Made by a program: the position numbers and the translations under genes. A DNA stretch of 64,000 nucleotides, taken from positions 220,732 through 284,731 of the forward strand of contig JADFZZ010000003.1 of NCBI GenBank assembly GCA_015232315.1. The letters are read 5' to 3'. This stretch comes from SAR324 cluster bacterium (GTDB lineage: Bacteria > SAR324 > NAC60-12). Below, in pieces: positions 38,037 through 46,075 of the stretch. The notes beneath the pieces are model-generated. The model ran no database searches and was not told the origin of the DNA. It saw nothing but the letters and a program-made list of their open reading frames with translations. Numbering within the stretch: the stretch's first letter is position 1; each line of letters opens with the position of its first letter.

Positions 38037-38981
38037 ATGTCAGAAACTTGTGATATTTCCTTTGTGATTCCTGTTTACAATGAAGAACACTCCCTGCCTG
38101 AACTGGTAAAACGGATTGACGCCAGTGTCATCCCCTCCGGCAAAACCGCTGAAATCATGTTTGTGAATGATGGCAGCACCGATGGTTCACTTCGGGTGAT
38201 ACGCGAACTGAAACAGTCGCATACTGTTCCGCTCAGAGTCATCACCCTGCGAAAAAATTTTGGGAAATCAGCCGCGCTGTTTGCCGGTGTTGAGAAATCC
38301 CGGGGCGACGTCATTGTGACCATTGACGCGGATCTGCAGAATGATCCCGCTGATTTGCCCAAATTTCTGGCAGAAATTGAAAATGGCGCCGACATGGTTT
38401 GCGGATGGCGGGTAGACCGTCAGGACCCCCTTGAAAAAACACTCCCCTCACGATTTTTCAACAACGTGACATCCCGGATGAGCGGCCTGGATATCCATGA
38501 CTTCAATTGCGGATTCAAAGCCTATCGCCGGGAGGTGCTTAAGGAAGTGGCGTTTTATGGAGATATGCATCGCTTCATGCCCTTTCTGGCTCATAAACGT
38601 GGCTTCAAGGTCGCCGAAGTTCCCATTCTCCATCATCCCAGACTGCATGATTCTTCCAAATACCGGTTTGAACGCTATTACCGTGGTGGACTGGATCTGC
38701 TCACCGTAATGTTTATCACCTCCTACCTTGTGCGTCCGATGCATTTATTCGGAACGATCGGATCACTGCTGATGCTGATGGGTGGGGGCGTGTTCAGTTA
38801 CCTGTTTTTCGGAAGGTGGATCTGGGGACAATCGGTGGGAACAAGCCCACTCCTCTCCGTCAGTTTTCTGCTGATTGGTGTTGGTGTCCAGGTTTTCATG
38901 ACAGGCTTTCTTGCGGAATTAATGGTGCATTGGCGCAAGGTCCAGCAACCGGAATTTTCCATCAAATCCGAAGAAGATTGA
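38037..38981 (+). CDS. GT2 glycosyltransferase, polyprenyl-phosphate type
   Basis: 314 residues of the DPM1/GtrB class, which transfers a sugar from a nucleotide sugar to undecaprenyl phosphate. The GT-A domain has SFVIPVYNEEHSLPEL, FVNDGSTDGSL, LRKNFGKSAALFAG and the metal-binding IDADLQNDPADL. The IHDFNCGFKAYRREV segment is also typical. Two C-terminal transmembrane helices (about 235-260 and 270-295) anchor it to the cytoplasmic membrane. ATG 38037 is 47 nt after the barrel gene. Acceptor and sugar cannot be assigned. Confidence 0.92.
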   Translation: MSETCDISFVIPVYNEEHSLPELVKRIDASVIPSGKTAEIMFVNDGSTDGSLRVIRELKQSHTVPLRVITLRKNFGKSAALFAGVEKSRGDVIVTIDADLQNDPADLPKFLAEIENGADMVCGWRVDRQDPLEKTLPSRFFNNVTSRMSGLDIHDFNCGFKAYRREVLKEVAFYGDMHRFMPFLAHKRGFKVAEVPILHHPRLHDSSKYRFERYYRGGLDLLTVMFITSYLVRPMHLFGTIGSLLMLMGGGVFSYLFFGRWIWGQSVGTSPLLSVSFLLIGVGVQVFMTGFLAELMVHWRKVQQPEFSIKSEED

Positions 38982-39335
38982 TTTGTGATCCTCCTCACTT
39001 GACAGAAATACAAGGGCAATTTATACCCATACGGCTACCAATTTAAGCCAATACAGTTATCTGGTGTGACTGAGCACTCACAAGGAATATTCTTACAGAA
39101 GAAACACATGTATAAGCACATCTTGTGGGCGTCCTAAAAAATGAAGAGCTAAGTTATTGAATACAAAAGTGTATCGGCTTACGTTGATAGCCATTCAAAG
39201 TCATAACTCTGCCTGATTTCGGCTGTTCAGGCATCCGTGTCATCCAGAACGAATGTGAGAGATCCCCGGACTCCAGTGCGGATCTCTCTTCGGTCGAGAG
39301 GCACCTTTACCCTGTTCTGAACCATGCCGTAATTT
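38982..39335. other. Convergent gap with a hairpin
   Basis: 354 bp between the glycosyltransferase and the minus-strand HigBA genes. GAGAGATCC (39257-39265) pairs with GGATCTCTC (39280-39288), a 9-bp stem with a 14-nt loop that could end transcription from either side, although no T-run follows. The rest shows no frame or repeat. Confidence 0.45.
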
Positions 39336-39752
39336 TCATAAAAACAGATTCACTGGAAGTTTGTATATTTCATGAAGTTGCTTCACTTGTGACAAAGTGA
39401 TTTGGCGCTTACCATTCAATACTTCTGAAACTCTGCTTTGGGCACCAAAAACAGGAGCTAAATCAATTTGCTTTATTCCGTTCTTTTCCATAAAACGCCT
39501 TAAAATTTCGCCTGCGGTAACCTCAGCCTGATCTAATCTCTCAACCTCTGGAAAATGATTTAATTCATATTCGTCCAGCAATTCCCCCAAATAGTCCAGC
39601 AAAGTTTCCAAATTGCTGCCTTCCTCAGCTTCTTGCTCTAATTGATCCAAACGAGCTTGCAAAAGCTGATACTCTGACAGTGTTTGAGGGGGCGTTAGAA
39701 AATCAGCAACGATAGGCCATGCTGTTTTAATGGATTCGATAGATGTTTCCAT
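39336..39752 (-). CDS. higA: HigA-type antitoxin
   Basis: 138-residue antitoxin with an Xre-type helix-turn-helix at the C terminus (about 85-130, ILRRFMEKNGIKQIDLAPVFGAQSRVSEVLNGKRQITLSQV). An acidic N-terminal half (EEGSNLETLLDYLGELLDEYELNHFP) probably wraps the toxin. It is encoded 12 nt downstream of the toxin gene, the inverted toxin-first order of HigBA systems, and should autorepress the pair. Confidence 0.88.
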   Translation of the reverse strand: METSIESIKTAWPIVADFLTPPQTLSEYQLLQARLDQLEQEAEEGSNLETLLDYLGELLDEYELNHFPEVERLDQAEVTAGEILRRFMEKNGIKQIDLAPVFGAQSRVSEVLNGKRQITLSQVKQLHEIYKLPVNLFL

Positions 39753-39764
39753 GATGTTCTCCTT

Positions 39765-40049
39765 TTATTTCCAATGGTTTTTGTCGTATTCCGCATGAGT
39801 CAGTATACTGATCACAAAGACTTTCTGTGTCTGAAAATTAATCCGGGTGATCAGGCGGTAATGATTCCCGCTTATGTTAAAAACAGTTCGCCTTCCGACT
39901 TTATCAGCATGAGGAAATAAGGCTCGTATTTCTTCTAAATTTTGATAATTCCCTTTTTTAATTTCCTGAAACCATTGGGTCAATGATGACTTCGATAATG
40001 GGTGAATTGTATAGAATTGGATCAATCTTCTTTTTGATATGATGTGCAC
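39765..40049 (-). CDS. higB: HigB-type mRNA interferase toxin
   Basis: 94-residue RelE-superfamily toxin of the HigB_toxin group, which cuts ribosome-bound mRNA. Recognised by MHIISKRRLIQFYTIHP, LTQWFQEIKKGNYQN, RRTVFNISGNHYRLITRINF and ILTHAEYDKNHW; the basic and His residues of the active site are in place. It is followed by HigA. Upstream lies the decayed patch with IS200 and kinase fragments, a typical accessory setting. Confidence 0.9.
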   Translation of the reverse strand: MHIISKRRLIQFYTIHPLSKSSLTQWFQEIKKGNYQNLEEIRALFPHADKVGRRTVFNISGNHYRLITRINFQTQKVFVISILTHAEYDKNHWK

Positions 40050-40232
40050 TATTTCCTCCCGTAAATAAATATGGAACGGTTACGAACTTTCCCGTTCGAA
40101 ACCAGAAAGTTTTCCATTTTATTTTCTGAACGTTTAAGAAACTTTTTGGCATAAATACATAAAATGAATATCAATGCGGCTTGTTTATATCAAGCATAAT
40201 ATACAATATATGTATATTTGTTTGGGAACGTA

Positions 40233-40475
40233 TCATTTTGTCGTTATGCGGATGGTATGATAAACGGCAGGAGCTGAGCATTGAATTTTTTCTTCCCGAT
40301 GTTTCTGGTAAGATGCGGGATTGGGAGGTCTTTGCGGGTCAAAGGTATCGGCGACGCCAAAATCGATCAAATAGAGTTTCCCTTTATGTAAGGTCAAATT
40401 ATCCACAATTTTATCACGATACATGAAGCCGTTTTCCCAGGCATAGTCTAAAAACGCGTTCAGAATGAGAGACTG
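40233..40475 (-). pseudogene. Fragment of a protein-kinase-like gene
   Basis: Read on the minus strand, the open frame from 40475 contains ILNAFLDYAWENGF, then MYRDKIVDNLTLHKGK and LYLIDFGVADTFDP. That is the order of a eukaryotic-type kinase catalytic loop (HRDxKxxN-like, here YRDKIVDN) and the DFG magnesium loop at the expected distance. The N-lobe is missing upstream, where a TnpA fragment starts, and the C-lobe is lost after about 30 residues at a stop. It reads as a truncated remnant, possibly of a Ser/Thr kinase or small-molecule kinase. Confidence 0.5.
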
Positions 40476-40548
40476 GCAAAGTCAAACCCCTGTCAAATGG
40501 GAATGCAAGTATCATGTAGTGTTCATTCCGAAAAGACCACTCCCCTAA
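40465..40548 (+). pseudogene. N-terminal remnant of an IS200-type transposase TnpA
   Basis: An ATG at 40465 opens 27 codons whose residues 9-23, PVKWECKYHVVFIPK, are the highly conserved start of IS200/IS605 Y1 (HUH) transposases. The frame then ends prematurely at TAA 40546-40548 inside a sequence shared with the 61.35-kb relic. The HUH motif and catalytic tyrosine are absent, so it is dead. It lies exactly where the kinase-like fragment breaks off. Confidence 0.7.
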
Positions 40549-40564
40549 ATCCATTATAATCAGA
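40541..40564 (+). repeat. 24-bp repeat shared with the 61.35-kb relic
   Basis: TCCCCTAAATCC then ATTATAATCAGA at 40541-40564 matches 61346-61369 at 22 of 24 positions. At both places a truncated transposase frame ends within it or at it, so it may be a mobile-element end. Confidence 0.45.
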
Positions 40565-40646
40565 TACGTTGAAAAATATGAAAATGATCTCTAAAGCATT
40601 ACCTGTGCACTACCCGTCTTCCACGTTTTAGTGGAGCGCTACCTTA
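40565..40646. other. Short decayed intergenic stretch
   Basis: No gene was seen. A CCACG/AGTGG hairpin lies just before the end of the next gene and might be a 3'-end structure for the minus-strand gene at 40647. Confidence 0.3.
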
Positions 40647-41183
40647 TCAATTCATTACGAGGGATTCCATTTTTTTAGTCGCGAAAACGACTTTTTTGTT
40701 AAGCAATGAGGACTTGCATTCAACCGTACTATTTGCAAAAAGAATCTGTCCGCCGATAATGGTTGCCTCATCAATAGCCTCACCTATGCTGTGTTTTTCA
40801 TGGTTGGGAAATGGAGATCTACGGAGTTGTAATACCATTTTTTTTGTCTTTTTATAGATTTGCATCCCTAAATCTTCTTTGATTTGATTGATTGTACTTG
40901 AACATATCTCTGTAGCCGTTTCTTTTGTGCGGAGCACATGTTCACGGGATTCAAAAAAGAAAATACTGATTTGATTCTTTTCTGGAGACATTCCGGCAAA
41001 AACAGAAATATCATCACGATTTTTTACAGAGTAGGTTTCCAGTTCATAAAGCCGATCCATATGCAATGTTCCGAGTTTCTTTGAGTAGTTGATAGAAGAC
41101 ACAGCGTCTTTGGCAACGACTGGACCTGATGCCAGAAAGACTCCAACAAATGCCCCAATTCCACAAACCAATGTTTTTTGCAT
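40647..41183 (-). CDS. Exported protein of unknown function
   Basis: 178 residues from ATG 41183 with a Sec signal peptide (QKTLVCGIGAFVGVFLASGPVVAK). The mature part has two Cys (EICSSTINQ and STVECKSSL) that could form one disulfide, plus ISIFFFESREHVLRTKE and KKMVLQLRRSPFP. No family was recognised. It lies 110 nt downstream of the large vWA-like protein gene on the same strand, so the two may work together in the periplasm. Confidence 0.65.
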   Translation of the reverse strand: MQKTLVCGIGAFVGVFLASGPVVAKDAVSSINYSKKLGTLHMDRLYELETYSVKNRDDISVFAGMSPEKNQISIFFFESREHVLRTKETATEICSSTINQIKEDLGMQIYKKTKKMVLQLRRSPFPNHEKHSIGEAIDEATIIGGQILFANSTVECKSSLLNKKVVFATKKMESLVMN

Positions 41184-41293
41184 GCTCTTTCTCGTATGTT
41201 GTTCCCCCAACAAAAACAGTCTTGCACTTCAAGATCCCCATGGATCATTGGCTGTGTGTAGACATATTGCCAATAAATGCAAGAACTAATTTT

Positions 41294-43903
41294 TCAGAGC
41301 AAAAATTGCGCCTGATTTACTGTTTTTGTCGAAAAGAATCTCTCTAAAGAGTCCATGCCGGAAATTGAAGAGACCTGCGCCCGAAAATGTTTGGGTTTGT
41401 GGGGAGCCGTCAGATCATGTTTGGATTTTACAATAAGTTCATAATCAGTACCTGTGGTCCACGTTATCCTTTTTAAAGGTTTGCTAAACGGATTATGCCA
41501 ATAAGGAAATAAGGAAATCACTTGTACCTGTCTGTGTTTCCGATGTGTGCCTTCTGTTACCCAATGAGGAAATAAGGAAGTCACTTGTACCTGTCTGTGT
41601 TTCCGGTGTGAGGCATGAATCATGGTCTTGTCCAATCCGGTTTTTTCCGGATAGTCAGCCTTCTCTGCTTCCAGTTTGGCCGGCATCATGGCTGATATGG
41701 TTTCCGTAACCTCTGGTCGTTCCTCAACTGCCCCTGTTTCAAAACTGGCATAAAGCGAGGAAGCATTATTTTCATTGTATTCTGGAATTGGATCTTCTCT
41801 CAACTGAGAGTCGGCAATTTCGGGTTGTTCTGAAATGTTTTCCTCACTGGATGTGCTTAGGGTTGGTTCCTGCATCAGGGAAATGTGTTCCTCAAGATTG
41901 TTGTTTTCCTGTACCGGCTCCGGTTGTTGCTCAGTCACGGTTCCCGTATCTTGTGTTGAGTCGTTGTTGCTGTTGATTCGATCCATCGCCATGTTGTTTT
42001 CCGCTATTATATAAGTTGGTGCTGTTTGTTGAACCCGCCCTGATTCCTGTTTCACTGCCTCTGAGAAGGTTTGAGGCGTTGAGTGAATTGGGAAAGGCTC
42101 TGCCTGAAGTTTTTCGGGTTCTTTCTGTTCAAGGATTTGAAGCTCTTTTTCTTTTTCAAGAGAGGCTTTTCGAAGATTCTCGATTTCTTCCTGTTGTTGT
42201 TGGATGATTTTCTGTTGTTTCTGAAGTTCAACTCTTTCAAAAATTTCGATTTCTTTTTCTTTTTCAAGAGAGGCTTTTCGAAGATTCTCGATTTCTTCCT
42301 GTTGTTGTCGGATAATTTTCTGTTGTTGTTCGATTTCTTCTGTCTTGTTTGACGATAAATTTTCGATGTCCTTCTGATGTTGCTCAATCAACTTTTCTTT
42401 TTCCTGAAAGTCAGAGGTCTGATTTTCCAAATTTTCGACCAATACCGATTTTTTTCTGGAGTTCCAAAAAAACCAGCCACCAATCAACCCCAGCATCAAC
42501 CCCGGAATAATCCATAGATAGCCGCCAGAAGTCTGGTTTCCGGATTGAGTAGCGCCAAGATCCGTTTGAGGAAACTCTGAAGACATTGCCTGAATTGTGG
42601 AAGATGGATTGTTCACTGCGGCAATGATTTCAGAAGATTCAGGAACTGGTGCGTTCAGAATATGAATTTCCGGATAGGTCCTGGAATAGGTTCGAGTGAA
42701 TTTTCCATGGAGCGGATCTTTACTTTCGATGGTGATTTCCACAGTTAGTGCTTCAGGAGTTTTCCAATCTGAGCCAGTTATTTCCCAGACCAGATCAAAA
42801 GAAGAGGATGAGGCTCCGGGGATGCTGACAATAGAGGGTGTGACACCGGAAGGAAACTGAGGTTGAAACAGACTGAATATCTGACAATCATTTTTATAAC
42901 AATAGCGATTGCTGGGAATAATGGGGAAACTGAAGGGTTCAGACAAGATGAGTTGATTCTCGGTTTGGTGTAAAATCAATTGAGTCGGATTTGATGTTTT
43001 ATCCCATTGAAGCAGTTTTCCAAAATCCGCAATGACGTTCGGAACGACTTCATAGCCAAATCCCAGCAGATAACTCACAACACCTTCAACAGTTTTATTT
43101 CTGTTTTCCGTTGCGTTCTCTCCCTTTAAAATTGTTGACACACGATCAGTCATCGCAGGATATGCGTTATCAGGATCAGTTTGACTCCAGATCACTGACG
43201 TTTGATAAAAACGTTTGAATTGCTCAAGCATTTGAAATGCCTGGCTCATATCATACAGACGCTGGAATGAAGCGAGTTCAGAATATTCTTCTGAGGTATT
43301 GAAATCATAGTCGGTAATTAAAAAAACAAACAGACGTCCTTCAACAGTGAGACAGTTGTTATTGTTAGCGTTGGTTGTTTTTTGAGATAAAATTGAAGGC
43401 ACGGCCAGAGCGGAAAGACCATAGTCATAATTATAATCCAGAGCAGGATCGCCATTGGGAGAAAGAGTTTGATTCCGATCATTCATCCGCTGAATGACTT
43501 TGTCTTTCTCACAGGTGTTCCATATGGGTGAAAGATAATTTTTCACAGTAAATATCTCACCATTTTGGGGCAACCAACCAAAATTGAACATCTCCAGATG
43601 ATCACCATCCTCAAAAGGTGGAATCAGCGATCCGGGAGTTGATTCCTGATTCAGAATCATGGAAAAACTGGTTGTGATTAGTTTTGCGATACGGGAACGC
43701 CTTTCCGAATAAATTGTATCTCTTGGCAATAATTGTCTGGTCACGGTTCCATCGCCTGAGCGATAAGAAACGCCCCGTACCATGGAACCTGTTCCATTGA
43801 TCAGAATGATGAAACGATTGTTTTGTTTCGGAGCGGCACAGAGAGCCTCTGCAAATAAAAACATGAACACCATGACACCACAGATAACTCCCTTTTTTTT
43901 CAT
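41294..43903 (-). CDS. Large vWA-like / single-helix / coiled-coil protein
   Basis: 869 residues from ATG 43903, preceded by GGGAG. Order: a signal peptide (GVICGVMVFMFLFAEALCAA) and a von Willebrand A-like domain (about 25-290). The domain starts FIILINGTGSM, where the metal site DxSxS is altered (Asn and Thr replace Asp and Ser), and contains FVFLITDYDFN. A beta-sandwich-like part follows (about 300-430), then one transmembrane helix (about 460-480, LWIIPGLMLGLIGGWFFW). Next are a long Gln/Glu/Lys coiled coil with a 36-residue repeat (about 490-600), a low-complexity acidic region, and a basic C-terminal region with a 21-residue duplicated HRKHRQVQV block. It spans periplasm and cytoplasm. 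Function unknown; a sensor or scaffold is inference. Confidence 0.75.
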   Translation of the reverse strand: MKKKGVICGVMVFMFLFAEALCAAPKQNNRFIILINGTGSMVRGVSYRSGDGTVTRQLLPRDTIYSERRSRIAKLITTSFSMILNQESTPGSLIPPFEDGDHLEMFNFGWLPQNGEIFTVKNYLSPIWNTCEKDKVIQRMNDRNQTLSPNGDPALDYNYDYGLSALAVPSILSQKTTNANNNNCLTVEGRLFVFLITDYDFNTSEEYSELASFQRLYDMSQAFQMLEQFKRFYQTSVIWSQTDPDNAYPAMTDRVSTILKGENATENRNKTVEGVVSYLLGFGYEVVPNVIADFGKLLQWDKTSNPTQLILHQTENQLILSEPFSFPIIPSNRYCYKNDCQIFSLFQPQFPSGVTPSIVSIPGASSSSFDLVWEITGSDWKTPEALTVEITIESKDPLHGKFTRTYSRTYPEIHILNAPVPESSEIIAAVNNPSSTIQAMSSEFPQTDLGATQSGNQTSGGYLWIIPGLMLGLIGGWFFWNSRKKSVLVENLENQTSDFQEKEKLIEQHQKDIENLSSNKTEEIEQQQKIIRQQQEEIENLRKASLEKEKEIEIFERVELQKQQKIIQQQQEEIENLRKASLEKEKELQILEQKEPEKLQAEPFPIHSTPQTFSEAVKQESGRVQQTAPTYIIAENNMAMDRINSNNDSTQDTGTVTEQQPEPVQENNNLEEHISLMQEPTLSTSSEENISEQPEIADSQLREDPIPEYNENNASSLYASFETGAVEERPEVTETISAMMPAKLEAEKADYPEKTGLDKTMIHASHRKHRQVQVTSLFPHWVTEGTHRKHRQVQVISLFPYWHNPFSKPLKRITWTTGTDYELIVKSKHDLTAPHKPKHFRAQVSSISGMDSLERFFSTKTVNQAQFLL
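41506..41625 (-). repeat. 63-nt duplication in the vWA-like gene
   Basis: Two adjacent 63-nt units (one ending near 41563, the next near 41625) encode HRKHRQVQV followed by SLFP and an aromatic residue. They differ at only a few bases, so the duplication is recent. Confidence 0.75.
42137..42352 (-). repeat. 108-nt tandem duplication in the coiled-coil part
   Basis: Two 108-nt units (same motif at 42157 and 42265) each encode QQKII, QQQEEIENLRKASLEKEKE and neighbours. Sequence between copies is nearly identical, showing recent expansion of the coiled coil by 36 residues. Confidence 0.8.
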
Positions 43904-44208
43904 CATTTTCTCCCAAAAATTATTTTTTAAAAAATGTTGAGACTCTCTTTTCCGCATATCGAGGAGATGACAAATAGTCAAAATATAATGTTTTGACCTG
44001 CTGTCATGGTTCCATCTGTTGGAGTTTCTTCAGAATTCCATGGGCACGGGAAAGATTTTTGATCTGTGATGATTAGAGACAAGATGTAAAAACCAGATCA
44101 TCGAGTTTTAGGTGCGGAGATTGCTGGATTGAGTTTCGGATTTTATTAATAGTTGAGTCCTAATTGATTAACTGGAAGAAAGAACCTTCAGACATCTTTG
44201 GCCTTAGC
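43904..44208. other. Gap upstream of the vWA-like gene
   Basis: 305 bp between the PIN toxin gene and the vWA-like gene, both on minus. It contains a 49-bp copy of the 3' end of the lipoprotein gene at 45065 (separate entry). The rest has no frame or clear promoter. Confidence 0.4.
44009..44057. repeat. Left 49-bp direct repeat flanking the PIN toxin module
   Basis: These 49 bases equal 45070-45118 at 48 of 49 positions. The second copy is the 3' coding end of the lipoprotein gene; this one is an orphan fragment. Together they bracket the Phd-PIN module as direct repeats 1,061 bp apart. Confidence 0.85.
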
Positions 44209-44622
44209 TTATACAATTTTCACACTCAATCGTACTTGTTTGGCTGCAATAGCTTGTTGCTGATCTGAGGTTACAAATAAATCAGGCTTCCATTCAATAG
44301 CGCATGCAATGTGTAAAGCATCCATTGCTCTTAGTATATTGGTTTCCAATAAGGTTCCCGCTGTTGCAATCACACTGGATGTAAGGTGAATAATTTGAGC
44401 ATCTTCCAATTCATCTACAAGGCGTTGCTTAGCAATGACATACTCATGTCGCATGATATTTTTTTCTCGTACCCTTCGATTTAACGCGGATATAATTTCA
44501 GGAAAACAGATAATGCTTAATCCCAATTCAGATGTCTGTTCACAGATCTTGTCAACTTCTTCACTGCCGTTTTCTTGAATGAAACGTTTCGCAAATGAGG
44601 ATGAATCAAATAATACCCTCAT
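44209..44622 (-). CDS. vapC: PIN-domain toxin (VapC family)
   Basis: 137-residue ribonuclease toxin of the PIN family from ATG 44622. The acidic metal-binding residues are present: Asp in MRVLFDSSSFAKRF, Glu in ICFPEIISALNRR, Asp in AMDALHIACAIE, and TSDQQQ. It starts 1 nt after the antitoxin stop (TGA-T-ATG), so translation is coupled. VapC toxins usually cut tRNA or rRNA; the target here is unknown. Confidence 0.9.
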   Translation of the reverse strand: MRVLFDSSSFAKRFIQENGSEEVDKICEQTSELGLSIICFPEIISALNRRVREKNIMRHEYVIAKQRLVDELEDAQIIHLTSSVIATAGTLLETNILRAMDALHIACAIEWKPDLFVTSDQQQAIAAKQVRLSVKIV

Positions 44623-44623
44623 A

Positions 44624-44851
44624 TCAGGACACCTCACGTTCTTGCAGAATAGCCTTTGACAATCCATCGCCTTTACTAACCAGTTTCAGGCCTGGTTTTT
44701 TCCAGGCTGGGGTATTTGCTTGACCTGGAATTGGTGAGATCTCTGCAATGGGTTTTCCATGTCGGAGAATTTGAATGACTTCGCCCTGTTCTACATTGGA
44801 AATCAAGGCGGACGCATTTTTCCGAAATTCTGTAAAAGTGACACTAATCAT
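44624..44851 (-). CDS. Phd/YefM-type antitoxin
   Basis: 75 residues from ATG 44851, preceded by AGAGGA. The fold is Phd/YefM: MISVTFTEFRKNASALISNVEQGEVIQILRHGKPIAEI, which binds DNA and represses the operon, and a disordered C-terminal tail that covers the PIN toxin. The open frame extends upstream to 45022, but that part has no protein character. Confidence 0.88.
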   Translation of the reverse strand: MISVTFTEFRKNASALISNVEQGEVIQILRHGKPIAEISPIPGQANTPAWKKPGLKLVSKGDGLSKAILQEREVS

Positions 44852-45064
44852 AAATCCTCTTCTCAAAAAAGTTCCATACTGTACAAATGTCATGTAAATT
44901 GTGCAATTAATGTACACTATGGTGTGCGATGAAAACAAGAGATTTGTGTGATATTTTGAGACGATTTGTTGTTGGTCAACATATCTGATGATCTTGTGAA
45001 AAATCAAAAAATGATCATTCATTAATTTTTGTATAAAACGACCAGAACTTTGTTATGACGCTTT

Positions 45065-45937
45065 TCAGTGTTCCATCTGCTGGAGTTTCTTCAGAATTCC
45101 ATGGGCACGGGAAAGATTATCACGCACCCTGGCATGACAGGGATATAACGCCAGAACTTCAGTCCATTCCTTGATGGCCTGTTCATAGTGTTCATTGATG
45201 AAATACTGAATTCCCTCCCGGTAATGGATTTCGGCCTGTGCCTGAAGTTCGGTTTCATAGTTCTTCAATTTTTCAAGAGCCTCAGCCGTTCCTGACGATT
45301 CCTGTTTAAAACGAGCCATAGCGTCAGGATAGCGTTTGTTTTCCACGCACTGGATGCCGGCTTTTTCAAACACAGCAATCGACATCCCGACGATCATCGC
45401 CTGCTCCTGTTGCACGGACAGTGGTCCGGATGGAACCATTTCAGCGGTGGTTGGTGTGGGTGTGAATGGAATGATGGCGGGAAGTGCCGGTTCCTTGTTT
45501 GTTTCCTCAGGAACAGCATTGGCCGATGCCGGTTGTGATGAAATTTCCACGGTTTCTGTCGGCCTCAAGGATTGTTCCTCCTTCACATGAGGAGTACCCT
45601 GAAATTCAGAGCTTCGACTCAGGATGTTTCCCTCCTGATCAACCTGCACCAGTCGATAGAAATAAGTCTGCCCGTTTTTCAAATAGCGGTGGATCAAGGG
45701 GCTTGGAACCATGGAAATCCGGTTGGCCCATCGTTCGTCAATATTCGGTTCTGTGGACCAGTAAAGCTGATAACCCACGTTATTTTCAAGCATGTTCCAC
45801 TGAATCGCGTTGAAGGCATCGCCACTGGATATTGTGATCTGCCAGTCTGAAACCGGCTTCGGAACAGATTGGGAACAACTGGAAACCAGCAGGGCAACGC
45901 CTATAAGCAGAAAATTTTTGAGGAGACTCAATTTCAT
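45065..45937 (-). CDS. Lipoprotein with fibronectin-III-like and TPR-like parts
   Basis: 290 residues from ATG 45937, chosen for its AAAGG site and lipoprotein signal (LLIGVALLVSSC). A fibronectin type III-like beta sandwich (about 28-115, NAIQWNMLENNVGYQLYWS and YFYRLVQVDQEGN) leads into a Pro/Thr/Ser-rich linker and a C-terminal TPR-like helical region (about 195-285, GIQYFINEHYEQAIKEWTEVLALYPCHARV). Such lipoproteins usually act in envelope complexes. A 49-bp copy of its 3' end lies beyond the PIN module, so this locus was rearranged. Confidence 0.78.
   Translation of the reverse strand: MKLSLLKNFLLIGVALLVSSCSQSVPKPVSDWQITISSGDAFNAIQWNMLENNVGYQLYWSTEPNIDERWANRISMVPSPLIHRYLKNGQTYFYRLVQVDQEGNILSRSSEFQGTPHVKEEQSLRPTETVEISSQPASANAVPEETNKEPALPAIIPFTPTPTTAEMVPSGPLSVQQEQAMIVGMSIAVFEKAGIQCVENKRYPDAMARFKQESSGTAEALEKLKNYETELQAQAEIHYREGIQYFINEHYEQAIKEWTEVLALYPCHARVRDNLSRAHGILKKLQQMEH
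45070..45118. repeat. Right 49-bp direct repeat flanking the PIN toxin module
   Basis: The copy that belongs to the lipoprotein gene (its last coding residues, HGILKKLQQMEH region). It matches 44009-44057 at 48 of 49 positions in direct orientation. Confidence 0.85.
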
Positions 45938-46075
45938 AACACCTTTCCAGGGTTTATTTGCGGGATATGGCAAAAGTGTATCAGGCAAATATTTGAATCA
46001 TGTTATGAGATGAGCCGTTGCATAGGCAAGTCTGATATCCAGAGATCATGGGGAAATGATGGCATCCGTTTGTGG

